Shown here: positions 1 through 7,601 of the stretch, piece after piece
How positions within the stretch are numbered: the first letter of the stretch is position 1
How the letters are laid out: each line of letters begins with the position of its first letter
From: Tatlockia sp.
Lineage (GTDB): Bacteria > Cyanobacteriota > Cyanobacteriia > Cyanobacteriales > Chroococcidiopsidaceae
DNA: 23,806 nucleotides
Assembly (NCBI GenBank): GCA_013698215.1
Contig: JACCVJ010000234.1
Span: 1-23,806 of the forward strand
Direction of reading: 5' to 3'
Position numbers and translations under genes: made by a program
Notes under the pieces: generated by a model
The model's input: only the letters and a program-made list of their open reading frames with translations
Database searches by the model: none
What the model was told of the DNA's origin: nothing

Positions 1-77
1 AGAACTTCTTCTCGATCTGCTTCTGGTTGCGGTCGGTTTCGCGCCATTTAGGTTGAGCAACCTCAATATTTTCTTCT
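1..77 (-). other. possible gene fragment running off the left edge
   Basis: On the minus strand a frame is open from about 77 to base 1 and reads as a charged segment containing PKWRETDRNQKQIEKK. It has no start codon and a TAG lies directly upstream, so if real it is an internal or broken piece of a gene cut by the adjacent IS remnant. I do not recognise the family. It is too short to judge and may be chance. Confidence 0.2.
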
Positions 78-110
78 TTCTAGCTTACACGCTTTTCCAG
101 CCAGCTTTGC

Positions 111-578
111 TATCGTAGAAAAAAACAAAAACAATATTTCAGTGGGAAAAAGAAAAAGCATACTTTAAAAGCCCAAGTAATTATCAATCAAAAAAATGGG
201 CAGATTTTATGTACGGCTTATGGGAAGGGAAAAGAGCATGATTTTAAAATATACAAAAAAAGTAAAGTAAGCATTAAAAAAGAAATTAAATGTTTAGCCG
301 ATAAAGGATATCAAGGTATTCAAAAATATCATCCTTTCAGTCAAACGCCTAAAAAGAAGCCGAGAAAAAATAAGCTGTCTCCTTTAGATAAAAAAGCTAA
401 TAGAGAGTTAGCTCAAGAAAGAGTATTAATTGAAAATGTATTTGCACAGTTAAAAAAGTTTAGGATTTTGCAAGGGCGATATCGGAACAGAGGAAAACGA
501 TTTGGATTGAGATTTAATTTAATAGCTTGCCTTTATAATTATGAGCTTACTTTAGGTCTAAATCCTCTTTTAACTTAA
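111..578 (+). pseudogene. 5'-truncated IS5-type DDE transposase remnant
   Basis: An open frame without a start codon runs to the TAA at 576-578. It reads YFSGKKKKHTLKAQ near its beginning, then LADKGYQGIQ and RVLIENVFAQLKKFRIL, and ends in YNYELTLGLNPLLT. These match the catalytic-core pattern of IS5-group (DDE_Tnp_4-like) transposases: the DKGY segment carries the second Asp and the VLIENVF segment the third acidic residue. The N-terminal half with the first catalytic Asp is absent, and an in-frame TAG lies at 81-83. The piece is more AT-rich than the following genes. The sequence just after the stop (580-594, TTTTGCAAGAGGTCT) looks like an IS5-group terminal repeat, so the right end seems intact and the left end lost. 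Confidence 0.75.
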
Positions 579-594
579 CTTTTGCAAGAGGTCT
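579..594. repeat. probable right terminal repeat of the IS5-type remnant
   Basis: CTTTTGCAAGAGGTCT directly follows the transposase stop codon. It resembles the terminal repeat often seen at the ends of cyanobacterial IS5-group elements. No partner repeat is present because the left end of the element is missing. The assignment rests on position and resemblance. Confidence 0.4.
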
Positions 595-768
595 ATTGGT
601 GATTCTTCAAGGTTAGCCAATTATAGCCCAAAGCGCTTAAGGGATAGTGACTATAATCGGAACAGCAAACTGGAATAAGACCGAAATTCTTATTTTGAAT
701 GCATTTAGTTCTGAAAGCGAGAAAGGTTCAAAACTTGTTGTTTAGTTAATCTAACTATGTACATATGT
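595..768. other. non-coding stretch between the IS5 remnant and the TnpB element
   Basis: No convincing gene is visible. In particular I see no trace of a HigB-type toxin that would partner the antitoxin gene found on the other side of the TnpB element. Confidence 0.5.
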
Positions 769-792
769 ATGTCATCGTGTTCCTCCGAGAGA

Positions 793-819
793 CCCCATGC
801 CACTACGTTGAGCATGGGG
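793..819. repeat. left-end hairpin of the TnpB element
   Basis: A perfect 8-bp stem, CCCCATGC/GCATGGGG, with an 11-nt loop. It has the position and shape of the subterminal hairpins that a TnpA HUH transposase recognises in IS200/IS605 elements. Confidence 0.55.
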
Positions 820-900
820 AGGGATAGGAGTGGCAAACGTAGGGACGGAGTTTGCCAATAAAATAACTTTTCTCACAGTTTTTATAGTAAAATGTGAGAT

Positions 901-2085
901 ATGCAGAAAGCTTATCGCTATCGTGTCTACCCAACTCCCGAACAAGAACAACTCTTGCGTCGGACAATGGGCTGTGCGCGTTTGGTTTATAACCGAGCGC
1001 TGGCGGCAAGAACGGAGGCTTGGTACGAGAGGCAAGAGCGTATTGACTATATAAAGACTTCGGCACTGCTCACCCAATGGAAAAAGCAGGAAGACTTGCA
1101 ATTTCTCAATGAGGTTAGCTGCGTACCTTTGCAACAAGGACTTAGACATCTGCAAAAAGCCTTTGCTAACTTTTGGGCGGGACACGCTAAGTATCCTAAC
1201 TTTAAGAAAAAACATCACGGCGGCAGTGCAGAATTTACTAAGTCTGCTTTTAAGTGGAAGGATGGGCAAGTTTGGCTTGCTAAGTGCAGCGAAGCTTTAC
1301 CAATTCGTTGGAGTAGACAGTTGCCCAAAGGATGCGAACCATCTACCATAACGGTCACTCTTGAAGCTAGTGGACGTTTCCACGTTTCTTTGCTTGTAGA
1401 TACAACAGTTCAACCATTGCCAAAATCCGATAAATCTATCGGTTTGGACGTGGGTATAACTAGCTTGATTGCTACCAGCAATGGAGACAAGATTGTTAAC
1501 CCAAAACACTTCAAGCGACTGCGCTCTAAGCTCAGACGAGTACAAAAATCGCTGTCTCGTAAACAGAAGGGGTCGAACAACCGACAAAAACAAAGGCAAA
1601 AAGTAGCCAAAGTACACGCAAAGATAACTGATAGCCGTAAGGATTTTTTGCATAAGCTGACAACTCAACTGGTACGTGAAAACCAAACTGTCGTAGTTGA
1701 GGACTTGGCAATTAAAAACATGGTCAAAAACCACAAGTTGGCACAGAGCATTAGTGATGCTTCTTGGGGTGAACTGATACGACAACTTGCTTACAAATGT
1801 GAGTGGTACGGTCGTGAATTGATTAAAATTGACCGATGGTTTCCTAGCTCTAAAAGGTGTGGGAACTGCGGACATATCGTAAACAAAATGCCGTTGAGTA
1901 TACGTGAATGGGATTGCCCTAAATGCGGGATTAACCATGACCGTGATATCAACGCAAGTAAGAATATTTTGGCGGCAGGGCTTGCCGTGTCAGTCTGTGG
2001 ATCGAGTGTAAGACCTGATAGGGAATCCTCTAAAGGGCAACTGAGCAAAACCGTTCGCGGAAAGAAACAGAAACCTAAGTTGTGA
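901..2085 (+). CDS. tnpB: TnpB RNA-guided nuclease (IS605/IS1341 type)
   Basis: The 394-residue length is normal for TnpB. The N-terminal part has the family opening (YRYRVYPTPEQEQLL) and the GCARLVYN helix. The RuvC nuclease core is complete: D183 in the GLDVG motif, E267 in VVVEDLAI and D349 in NHDRDINA. A zinc ribbon is formed by C320-x2-C323 and C339-x2-C342. TnpB proteins use an omega RNA made from the transposon right end to cut double-stranded DNA next to a TAM. All catalytic residues are present, so the nuclease could be active. The ATG at 901 follows a short AT-rich leader with no strong ribosome binding site. There is no tnpA neighbour. The gene is GC-richer than the IS5 remnant to its left. 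Confidence 0.93.
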   Translation: MQKAYRYRVYPTPEQEQLLRRTMGCARLVYNRALAARTEAWYERQERIDYIKTSALLTQWKKQEDLQFLNEVSCVPLQQGLRHLQKAFANFWAGHAKYPNFKKKHHGGSAEFTKSAFKWKDGQVWLAKCSEALPIRWSRQLPKGCEPSTITVTLEASGRFHVSLLVDTTVQPLPKSDKSIGLDVGITSLIATSNGDKIVNPKHFKRLRSKLRRVQKSLSRKQKGSNNRQKQRQKVAKVHAKITDSRKDFLHKLTTQLVRENQTVVVEDLAIKNMVKNHKLAQSISDASWGELIRQLAYKCEWYGRELIKIDRWFPSSKRCGNCGHIVNKMPLSIREWDCPKCGINHDRDINASKNILAAGLAVSVCGSSVRPDRESSKGQLSKTVRGKKQKPKL

Positions 2086-2135
2086 GTCTTAGGAATCCCT
2101 AACCTCAGCCTTTGGCGGGTTAGGGTGGATGTCAA
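2030..2135 (+). ncRNA. predicted omega RNA scaffold at the tnpB 3' end
   Basis: In TnpB systems the guide RNA scaffold overlaps the end of tnpB and stops at the transposon right end, with the guide read from the flanking DNA. Here the right-end region carries a nested hairpin (2097-2125). If the element ends at TCAA (2132-2135), the guide would be the bases just after it, upstream of the antitoxin start. The 5' limit shown is arbitrary. This is inference from family knowledge and position. Confidence 0.35.
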
Positions 2136-2163
2136 GCAGAGTACGACAAGGAGAAATGGAAAA

Positions 2164-2562
2164 ATGATCCCTACTATTGATCGCAAGGCTTACGCATCAT
2201 TGTTAGCAGAATTTCAACCCAAAGTAATCGCCACTGAAGCAGAAAACGAGGAAGCGCTAATGGTTGTTGAAAAGCTGATGCATTGTGCTGACCGTACTCC
2301 AGAACAAGATGCGCTATTGGATCTTTTAGTTATTTTGATTGAGAAATTTGAAGACCAGCATTATCAGCTTCATAGCTCAACGCCTCAATCTATACTTCAA
2401 CACTTGATGGATGCACGAGATATCAGACAGGAAGATTTAATTGGCGTAATTGGGTCTAGGGGTGTAGTCTCGGAAATAGTTAACGGTAAACGCAGCATCA
2501 GCAAGGCGGGGGCTAAAGCTCTAGCTGAGTTTTTTCATGTATCGCCTGAACTATTTCTTTGA
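2164..2562 (+). CDS. HigA-like XRE-family antitoxin, orphan
   Basis: A 133-residue protein starts at the ATG at 2164, with AAGGAG at 2148-2153 ten bases upstream. The nearer ATG at 2155 meets a stop after two codons. The N-terminal half (MIPTIDRKAYASLLAEF, then a run of acidic helices) and the C-terminal helix-turn-helix (about residues 75-130, including RQEDLIGVIGSRGVVSEIVNG) match HigA-type antitoxins that bind their own promoter and a RelE-fold HigB toxin. The usual order is higB then higA. Here the TnpB element ends about 30 bp upstream and no toxin gene lies nearby, so the promoter and partner seem to have been displaced. It could instead serve as a free-standing regulator. Confidence 0.7.
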   Translation: MIPTIDRKAYASLLAEFQPKVIATEAENEEALMVVEKLMHCADRTPEQDALLDLLVILIEKFEDQHYQLHSSTPQSILQHLMDARDIRQEDLIGVIGSRGVVSEIVNGKRSISKAGAKALAEFFHVSPELFL

Positions 2563-2880
2563 TAAACCCGCAACAAATGTATTGATATTCAATGCTCAAT
2601 GCGGGATTTATAGTTACACCTCGCTTTAGAGTCTACAAGTAGGACTTGACCAGAGCTGACTTTTCCCGCTAAGTCCTGAAACCGCCAAATAGCGTGACTT
2701 TTTTCAACCTCTTATTGTCAATTGATGGCAAATAATGACAATCAGCTACGAGAGAATCAGGCTTTGTTCCAGCGGGTCAAGGAGCGCTCGCACCCCTAAA
2801 AAAATAACGGGAAAAGTCAGGACCAGAGAGGTAATAAATTCCTCATTATCGTACCGCTCCCAAATCATCAACCCAGTTCG
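2563..2880. other. intergenic region with a 7-bp inverted repeat
   Basis: No gene is supported. CCCGCA (2567-2572) and TGCGGG (2600-2605) just after the antitoxin stop could form a weak terminator-like stem. ATTGTCA (2714-2720) and TGACAAT (2736-2742) form a perfect inverted repeat with a 15-nt spacer that could be a protein-binding site. An ORF reading rightward from 2735 is antisense to the traM-like gene and has no family features. Confidence 0.4.
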
Positions 2881-3504
2881 CTATTCCTCCGGCATCGGCA
2901 ACTGCCACGAAGGACAAGTGTACCAACCATTCTTATCCGGGTCAGAAGCCCGATTAGCATTGCACTCCTCAATCACCTGCCGATTGCGCTCCAGCAGTAA
3001 TCGATTTGATGCCCCCAAATTCCAGGCAAAGACAAAGCCCAACACCCCAAGAGTCGCCATCAGCCCTCCCACCACCATCATCAAGTTCTGATGCTTAAAA
3101 ATAGCCGCCAGCGCAGCCCCAATTCCCCGCCACCCAGACTCGGCAATACTAGCGTCAATTATTGCCACCGCCCGCAATTCTTTCGTCAACTCATCGGTTG
3201 CAATCCGCGCGCGACCAACTTCCTCCAAGTACGGCTTCAGCACCAACCCCATAGAATTCTTCAACTGTTCGGGATGAATCTCCAGATTGCTATCAGTTTG
3301 CCTCAGTTGCGCCCTCAGTTCAGCAATTTCAACTCTAGTCAGAGCCGTCTCCACCACCCAAGGAAAAATTTTATCCGTTGCGGGAATTCCGCTTGCTTGG
3401 AGGATTTGGTAAAGTTTCTGTTTCCTGTCCATTGGCATCTTTGGATGCAAATCGTTCAGAAAACGCACTATCGGCGAATCGTTCGGCTCCATCGAGTTGA
3501 GCAT
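2881..3504 (-). CDS. TraM-like membrane-anchored mobilization protein
   Basis: The protein has 207 residues from the ATG at 3504, which has GGAAG seven bases upstream. The frame opens earlier at 3552, but that start has no such site. The order is a helical N-terminal domain beginning MLNSMEPNDSPIVRFL, a charged helical stretch rich in Glu and Arg, one transmembrane segment at about residues 141-162 (MMVVGGLMATLGVLGFVFAW), and a short tail with two Cys and NGWYTCPSWQLP. Coiled helices followed by a single C-terminal membrane helix are reminiscent of TraM of IncP plasmids, which lies directly after traL as here. The gene overlaps the end of the traL-like gene by about 134 bp in another frame. 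Function in transfer is inferred from gene order, not from strong sequence identity. Confidence 0.55.
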   Translation of the reverse strand: MLNSMEPNDSPIVRFLNDLHPKMPMDRKQKLYQILQASGIPATDKIFPWVVETALTRVEIAELRAQLRQTDSNLEIHPEQLKNSMGLVLKPYLEEVGRARIATDELTKELRAVAIIDASIAESGWRGIGAALAAIFKHQNLMMVVGGLMATLGVLGFVFAWNLGASNRLLLERNRQVIEECNANRASDPDKNGWYTCPSWQLPMPEE

Positions 3505-4186
3505 AGAAATCTTCCAGATAAGTTTGAATTTCCTGCTGTCCCAAAATCCCAAAATCGGGATAATCCCGCGCCTCCCCCCAAGTCAACAATTGCTTTTGGG
3601 GATTACGCCCATCAACTACCTTCTTCATTTCTAGATCGAACAAACCCAGCCGCACCACAGGCACTCGATAACTCTCCAGCAACCCCTGAAAACTAGAAGA
3701 CTCAAAAAACTCCAGATCCGTTGTATTGCGCCCAGTATTAGCCACAAAGATCATCGGCATATATTGACCAATAGTTTCTGCTGTCGGTTTAAACAAATTT
3801 AGAGAATCATTATCCAAATCGCTCACAAACAGATAACGCATCCGAATCCCCAAACGAACAGCAGTTGGCATCACCTTTTTTGTCACCAGCCAAGTAAGCA
3901 AGCTTTCATTAGTCCCCGCCCGACAATTAGCCACAACAGGACGAAGTAAAGCCGCATCTAACAAAGAATTTGCCGTACTCGCTCTGGAAGCATCCTCACT
4001 AAAAAACGCCTGCCTATCAAACTTATGGTTGCCGTAATAATTGCTCGTCGTCGCATTACTCTTATCAGTGTCAATTAAAAAAAAGTCCTGCTGGCGATCT
4101 AAATGCCGCTGACAATCCAACCGCGCAACAAAAGACTTACCAGTACCCCCCTTTTCTCCACCCCAGAGATTAATCGCATTACTCAC
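3371..4186 (-). CDS. ParA-type ATPase resembling TraL of mobilization operons
   Basis: The best start is the GTG at 4186, ten bases after an AGGAG (4197-4201 on the plus strand), giving 271 residues. The N-terminus reads MSNAINLWGGEKGGTGKS, a deviant Walker A motif with the signature Lys at residue 12 and the P-loop Lys at 17. FFLIDTDKSN follows as the Walker A' Asp segment. ParA/MinD-family ATPases encoded beside oriT genes (TraL of IncP, MobD-like proteins) are thought to aid or position the transfer machinery. It lies 19 bp after the traK-like gene in one operon. A plasmid partition ATPase is an alternative, but no ParB gene or parS-like repeats are seen nearby. Confidence 0.7.
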   Translation of the reverse strand: MSNAINLWGGEKGGTGKSFVARLDCQRHLDRQQDFFLIDTDKSNATTSNYYGNHKFDRQAFFSEDASRASTANSLLDAALLRPVVANCRAGTNESLLTWLVTKKVMPTAVRLGIRMRYLFVSDLDNDSLNLFKPTAETIGQYMPMIFVANTGRNTTDLEFFESSSFQGLLESYRVPVVRLGLFDLEMKKVVDGRNPQKQLLTWGEARDYPDFGILGQQEIQTYLEDFYAQLDGAERFADSAFSERFASKDANGQETETLPNPPSKRNSRNG

Positions 4187-4205
4187 AACTGATATACTCC
4201 TAGTC

Positions 4206-4601
4206 CTAGAAATTAACAGCAGAATTAGCACTCGTACTAGCAGGAGAATCAGATTTAACCGACGACTTAGTAGCTGATGGCTTAGAACTTACAGCTTGGG
4301 TTGGCTCCGATGACACCTTAGCATTCAATCTTTGCCAATACTTACGAAACGTACTTGGCTGAACTTTAATCCCATAAGCAGCCGCCAGCCGACAAATATC
4401 TTCAGCACCATAGCCCTGAGACAAAGCAAGAGCAAACTTTTCTTGATTAGTCTCCAGCAGCTTCTCAAAAGAAGCAGGATTAGGCTTAGACCCCCAAGAA
4501 TTAAGCTCCGTTAAAAACCCATCGGGATCTGGTTGAACATCTGAAGAGTGAACTTCATCAACAGGAGCAGCAGATTTTTTCGACTTAGAATCAGTTGGCA
4601 T
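4206..4601 (-). CDS. TraK-like oriT-binding protein
   Basis: From the ATG at 4601 the protein has 131 residues. A start at 4637 would add a hydrophobic 12-residue leader that seems less likely. The ends are low-complexity and rich in Ser, Lys and Ala. The middle segment FALALSQGYGAEDICRLA followed by QPSTFRKYWQRLN resembles the DNA-binding core of IncP TraK and related plasmid proteins, which have a 'GY ... I ... TF ... H/YW' helix pattern. It is the first gene of the leftward traK-traL-traM-like operon and flanks the predicted oriT, the position TraK has in RP4. The match is by pattern and synteny; a generic small DNA-binding protein is the alternative. Confidence 0.55.
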   Translation of the reverse strand: MPTDSKSKKSAAPVDEVHSSDVQPDPDGFLTELNSWGSKPNPASFEKLLETNQEKFALALSQGYGAEDICRLAAAYGIKVQPSTFRKYWQRLNAKVSSEPTQAVSSKPSATKSSVKSDSPASTSANSAVNF

Positions 4602-4811
4602 AACTAGCAGCCCAGAAGATATTATTGCATCCAACAAGTAATAATTATCTAATATTACAGCAATATCTGAATCTGAAAAAGATAAATTACTATTAATAAC
4701 ATTACCCCCAGTAAGCGCCAGCTAACAGATGAAGCCAAGCGACACCCCCGGAAATACGCCTACGGGCAAACCCTCCAGCCTGGTAAAAACCAATTCCTGC
4801 TCCTGTCCTCG

Positions 4812-4883
4812 GGCAAGCTGTGAACTTTCGGTAAATAAGCTGCGCTCATTTACCTCATCGCTGCGCGACCGTTCAAGCTTGCC
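4812..4883. repeat. nested inverted repeats inside the predicted oriT
   Basis: The outer pair of perfect 8-mers (GGCAAGCT and AGCTTGCC) encloses an inner pair of perfect 7-mers (GGTAAAT and ATTTACC, 11-nt loop). Relaxase and accessory proteins commonly bind such repeats next to nic. The inner pair could also be a MobC operator. Confidence 0.65.
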
Positions 4884-4897
4884 AGGGGAGTACCCCT
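4884..4897. repeat. short hairpin in the predicted oriT
   Basis: AGGGG-AGTA-CCCCT forms a 5-bp GC-rich stem directly after the outer inverted repeat and about 50 bp before the mobC-like start. It may be part of the transfer origin or a termination hairpin. Confidence 0.45.
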
Positions 4898-4945
4898 GAA
4901 CCCCCAACCCCCGGACACCCTACCAGCTAAACCCAAAAACCTGCC

Positions 4946-5404
4946 GTGATCAACCGCCCCCCTCTAGATGAGATATTGCAAGGAGTATTTGACAGCTCGC
5001 AAATTAAGCTACCTGGAAAAGTAGAACGAAAAAACAAACTTAGCTTTGTAGTCAGCGACGAAGAATTAGAACTCCTCAACGCTGCAAGAGGCGGCATGAA
5101 GTTAAGCGAGTACCTTCGGACGGTTATTTTCAATCAGCGACTACCCATGCCTCGCGCCACCGTTCCTACTATTAACCGCGAAACCTTAGTTAGGTTAAAC
5201 CGGATTGGCGCACTGCTCAATCAACAAGCTAGGGCTTTGAACACTGCAAAGTGCCTTAATAGCTTTTCGGGAATATCAAGAGAATATCTCCAGCAGTGCC
5301 TCGAACAACTGCAACAACTAGAGCGAGAATTAAAACAACTTGGTCGGGCAATTGTTTTATTAAATGCTAAAATCAGGAGCGAGAATGATTGGGAAGATAT
5401 CTAA
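4946..5404 (+). CDS. mobC: MobC/TraJ-like plasmid mobilization protein
   Basis: The frame opens after a TAA at 4928-4930, so the GTG at 4946 is the first usable start, giving 152 residues; no good ribosome binding site is visible. KLSFVVSDEELELLNAARGG and MKLSEYLRTVIF form a ribbon-helix-helix-like N-terminal domain. RLNRIGALLNQQARALN matches the MobC core pattern (L-x-R-I-G-x-x-L-N-Q-x-A-R-x-L-N). The C-terminus is a predicted coiled coil rich in Leu, Gln and Glu. MobC and TraJ proteins bind oriT and help the relaxase open the strand at nic. The end overlaps the relaxase start by 20 bp, so the two are translationally coupled. Confidence 0.8.
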   Translation: MINRPPLDEILQGVFDSSQIKLPGKVERKNKLSFVVSDEELELLNAARGGMKLSEYLRTVIFNQRLPMPRATVPTINRETLVRLNRIGALLNQQARALNTAKCLNSFSGISREYLQQCLEQLQQLERELKQLGRAIVLLNAKIRSENDWEDI

Positions 5405-6965
5405 AAGTGGTAGCTTCAAGCAGCTAGTCGAGTATCTAGATAAAGAAGAATCCGTAGTCCTGGGAACGAATATGTACGGTCAAGGCAGCAGAGAACTAAC
5501 TGCTGAATTTATGACTATCCGTGACCTAAACCCCAGCATCAAACAACCTGTATTACACGCCTCGCTATCGCTATTACCTGGAGAATCACTAACCGACGAA
5601 CAGTTTAGAGACGTGTGTGAAACCTGGATAGAGAAGATGGGCTTTGACTTAACTAAAAATCAATATCTAATTGTCCGCCATAAAGACACAGAACACGAAC
5701 ACGCTCACCTTGCTATCAACAGAATAGATATGATTAGTACTAAGGTAGTAGTCGATAGCTTTGAGCGTTACCGAAGTCAGGAAATTATTCGTCAGTTGGA
5801 GCAGAATTATGATTTAGAACAGGTTGCTCCTAGTTGGCAGACTTTCAAAAATTCTGGGCAGGAGATAGAGCAGAATAGAGAACGAGCTAGTCGCAAAACA
5901 TTGACTCATGAAATAGAAATAGCTGCTATTGGCAACCCGACAATGCCAGAATTTTTTCACCGCTTGGCAGCACGGCAGATTCGAGCAGAGGTGGGATTTA
6001 CCCGCAATGGCAAACCCAAGGGCATCACATACCAAACCATAGACGGCGATAAAGTAGCTGGGAATGCCTTGGGTAAAGCCTACAGCTTTCCAGGATTACA
6101 GAAGTATCTCAGGGTTAACTATGACCCGAACAGGGATAACCGAGCGTTGGCTGAAATTGTCCAAAGCACACAACAACGACAAGAATTACAACAAACAAGA
6201 GAAAGAACACAAGAGGATGTAGAATTACAGGCTTCTCACTCCCACTTGGAAGTTATAGAAGAACAAAAAGTACCGGAGCCAAAAATTCAGCAGATTTGGT
6301 CGTCACAATATGGCATTCCCGCTATAGAGGACTTGATAAAAGCTATTCCAGAAAACCTCAAAGAGCCACAAGCTGAAACCCCCGAAAGAAATCGTAGACA
6401 ACGAGAAAAAAACCAAGCTACTTATCAACAATGGCATAGCCTTACTAAAGCAATCTATCGAGTTGAAGACACAAAAGACATTGACCCGCGAATTGCTTTT
6501 CTGATGCAGTCAGAGCAGCAGTCCCCCAACCAGATTACCCAAGTCTTAGCGCAAAGCCCTGCTGTGCAGGAACTACTTAAGCGAGATTTCACTTACGTCC
6601 AGAGCTATTCCCAATTCTGCCAGTCTCAAGCTAGTGACAATCAGGCAACTTGGCAGCCTGAGCTTGACCAGTACCTCCAGGCTATGGAGCTAGAGCGCCA
6701 GCAGCAGGAGGAGCGGCGCGTTGCTACTGAGCATCAGCAACAGCAGCAGCAAGAGCGACAACACAACTTAAAGCTGCTGTTGCAGTGGCAGGAGGTGGCG
6801 ATCTCTTTGAGCAGACCTGCATCCTATGTGGAGCGAATTCGAGAGGTGACGGCAGATTATCAACAGGGCTTACCTCTGTCCGAGAAGACCATGGCAGCAA
6901 GGCAACAGGACTTAGCTGCTTACCAGCTCCACATACAACGTCAGCAGGGAGAATTGAGTTTATAA
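5385..6965 (+). CDS. mobA: MOB-P-type relaxase (TraI/MobA-like)
   Basis: The ATG at 5385 is chosen because AGGAG (5375-5379) precedes it and because MIGKISKSGSFKQLVEYL is a typical relaxase N-terminus; the frame also offers an ATG at 5364. The protein has 526 residues. A likely catalytic Tyr is Y17. The metal-binding motif III reads RHKDTEHEHAHLAINR, with H99, H104 and H106 as the His triad. This is the Relaxase/Mobilisation nuclease pattern: the enzyme nicks oriT and stays bound to the 5' end during transfer. The C-terminal half is low complexity and rich in Gln and Glu (about residues 400-460), probably coiled coil; no helicase or primase motif is seen. It is the second gene of the mobC-relaxase operon. 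Confidence 0.88.
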   Translation: MIGKISKSGSFKQLVEYLDKEESVVLGTNMYGQGSRELTAEFMTIRDLNPSIKQPVLHASLSLLPGESLTDEQFRDVCETWIEKMGFDLTKNQYLIVRHKDTEHEHAHLAINRIDMISTKVVVDSFERYRSQEIIRQLEQNYDLEQVAPSWQTFKNSGQEIEQNRERASRKTLTHEIEIAAIGNPTMPEFFHRLAARQIRAEVGFTRNGKPKGITYQTIDGDKVAGNALGKAYSFPGLQKYLRVNYDPNRDNRALAEIVQSTQQRQELQQTRERTQEDVELQASHSHLEVIEEQKVPEPKIQQIWSSQYGIPAIEDLIKAIPENLKEPQAETPERNRRQREKNQATYQQWHSLTKAIYRVEDTKDIDPRIAFLMQSEQQSPNQITQVLAQSPAVQELLKRDFTYVQSYSQFCQSQASDNQATWQPELDQYLQAMELERQQQEERRVATEHQQQQQQERQHNLKLLLQWQEVAISLSRPASYVERIREVTADYQQGLPLSEKTMAARQQDLAAYQLHIQRQQGELSL

Positions 6966-7091
6966 AGCTTTGTACACTTCGCTATCTTTAGGCAACAAGC
7001 TTGTATAGGTTATAAGTAGAGCCTACTAGAGCTAAAAGCTGTCTGAGTCAGTCGCGGGCAGTAGGTTAATCATTGTTATGAGGAAAAAACC

Positions 7092-7247
7092 ATGGCACGA
7101 CGACTCGCAGGGACTGTAATCATCAACGGCACAGATGATGAGAATTGGCCTCAGAGCGATGAGAAGGTCAACCGTGTTCTCACAACCTGGTGTGCGGAAC
7201 AGTTAGCGGCTGTATCAGTGGCAGACTGGCGTTTGTTACGTTGGTAG
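7092..7247 (+). CDS. short hypothetical protein, possibly truncated
   Basis: An ATG at 7092 follows a GAGGAA-type ribosome binding site and gives 51 residues beginning MARRLAGTVIINGTDD. The first 40 or so residues look coding. The last residues appear to run into the IS4-type remnant that ends near 7250, so the original gene was probably longer. No family is recognised. Confidence 0.35.
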   Translation: MARRLAGTVIINGTDDENWPQSDEKVNRVLTTWCAEQLAAVSVADWRLLRW

Positions 7248-7601
7248 TGCTAAACATGTAAGGATAGCCAACTACGCCCAAACCCTCTGATTTCAATCGT
7301 CCCCGATGCGACTCTAAGTTGATTTCGCTTGTATCACTAATGCTCAGAATGTGACGACCTTCTACTTGCTGCTCACAATGGTCTGATAAGCTTCGTACCA
7401 GTTCTGACAGGGTCACTTGCTCGTTCTCCAAATAACGGTAATACGCGATTTGTTCGGCGCGATTGCGGCTGATTTGTCGAATTACTACGGTCTGATGCTG
7501 TCGTATCGACTCGTATAAATCAGCCCCCTTTTTACCAGCCTTGGGTCTCCAAAGGCTTTTTTCCCTGCCTCTTGTGCATGAATTATGATGGGGTTGTCCA
7601 T
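7248..7601 (-). pseudogene. N-terminal remnant of an IS4-type transposase
   Basis: Reading leftward from the ATG at 7601, the start (MDNPIIIHAQEAGKKAFGDPRL) is in a different frame from the following conserved part (ADLYESIRQHQ, then RNRAEQIAYYRYLENEQ and ILSISDTSEINLESHRGR). The shift lies in the A5G5 run near 7530. SISDTSE carries the first catalytic Asp of IS4-group DDE transposases. Similarity stops after LGVVGY, so the rest of the enzyme is gone. The gene is both frameshifted and truncated. Confidence 0.65.

Larger units (their letters stand above)
769..2135 (+). mobile_element. IS605/IS1341-type element carrying only tnpB
   Basis: The tnpB gene is flanked by two short imperfect palindromes typical of IS200/IS605 ends. 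On the left, CCCCATGC (793-800) pairs with GCATGGGG (812-819). On the right, CCCTAACC (2097-2104) pairs with GGTTAGGG (2118-2125) and contains an inner GCC-TTT-GGC hairpin. ATGTCA occurs just outside both hairpins (770-775 and 2129-2134), and TCAA at 2132-2135 would suit a right cleavage site. No tnpA transposase is present, so the element would need one in trans. Exact boundaries are inferred. Confidence 0.6.
4602..4945. other. oriT: predicted origin of transfer (oriT) region
   Basis: This non-coding gap separates the TraK-like gene from the divergent MobC/relaxase operon, the place oriT has in IncP-type relaxase loci. The left 110 bp are AT-rich. The right part holds nested inverted repeats: GGCAAGCT (4812-4819) with AGCTTGCC (4876-4883), enclosing GGTAAAT (4830-4836) with ATTTACC (4848-4854). 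These are followed by an AGGGG/CCCCT hairpin (4884-4897). CCTG occurs in TTCCTGCTCCTGTCC (about 4792-4806), which could include the nick site by analogy with the IncP core, but the exact nick cannot be placed. A short ORF within it (4722-4907, minus) is judged chance. Confidence 0.6.

Noticed and set aside
2125..2163. Start of the HigA-like gene at 2125
   Set aside because: Those codons come from the TnpB right end, and the ATG at 2164 has a proper AAGGAG.
4722..4907. 61-codon ORF on the minus strand
   Set aside because: It lies over the inverted repeats of the predicted oriT and has no recognisable domain.
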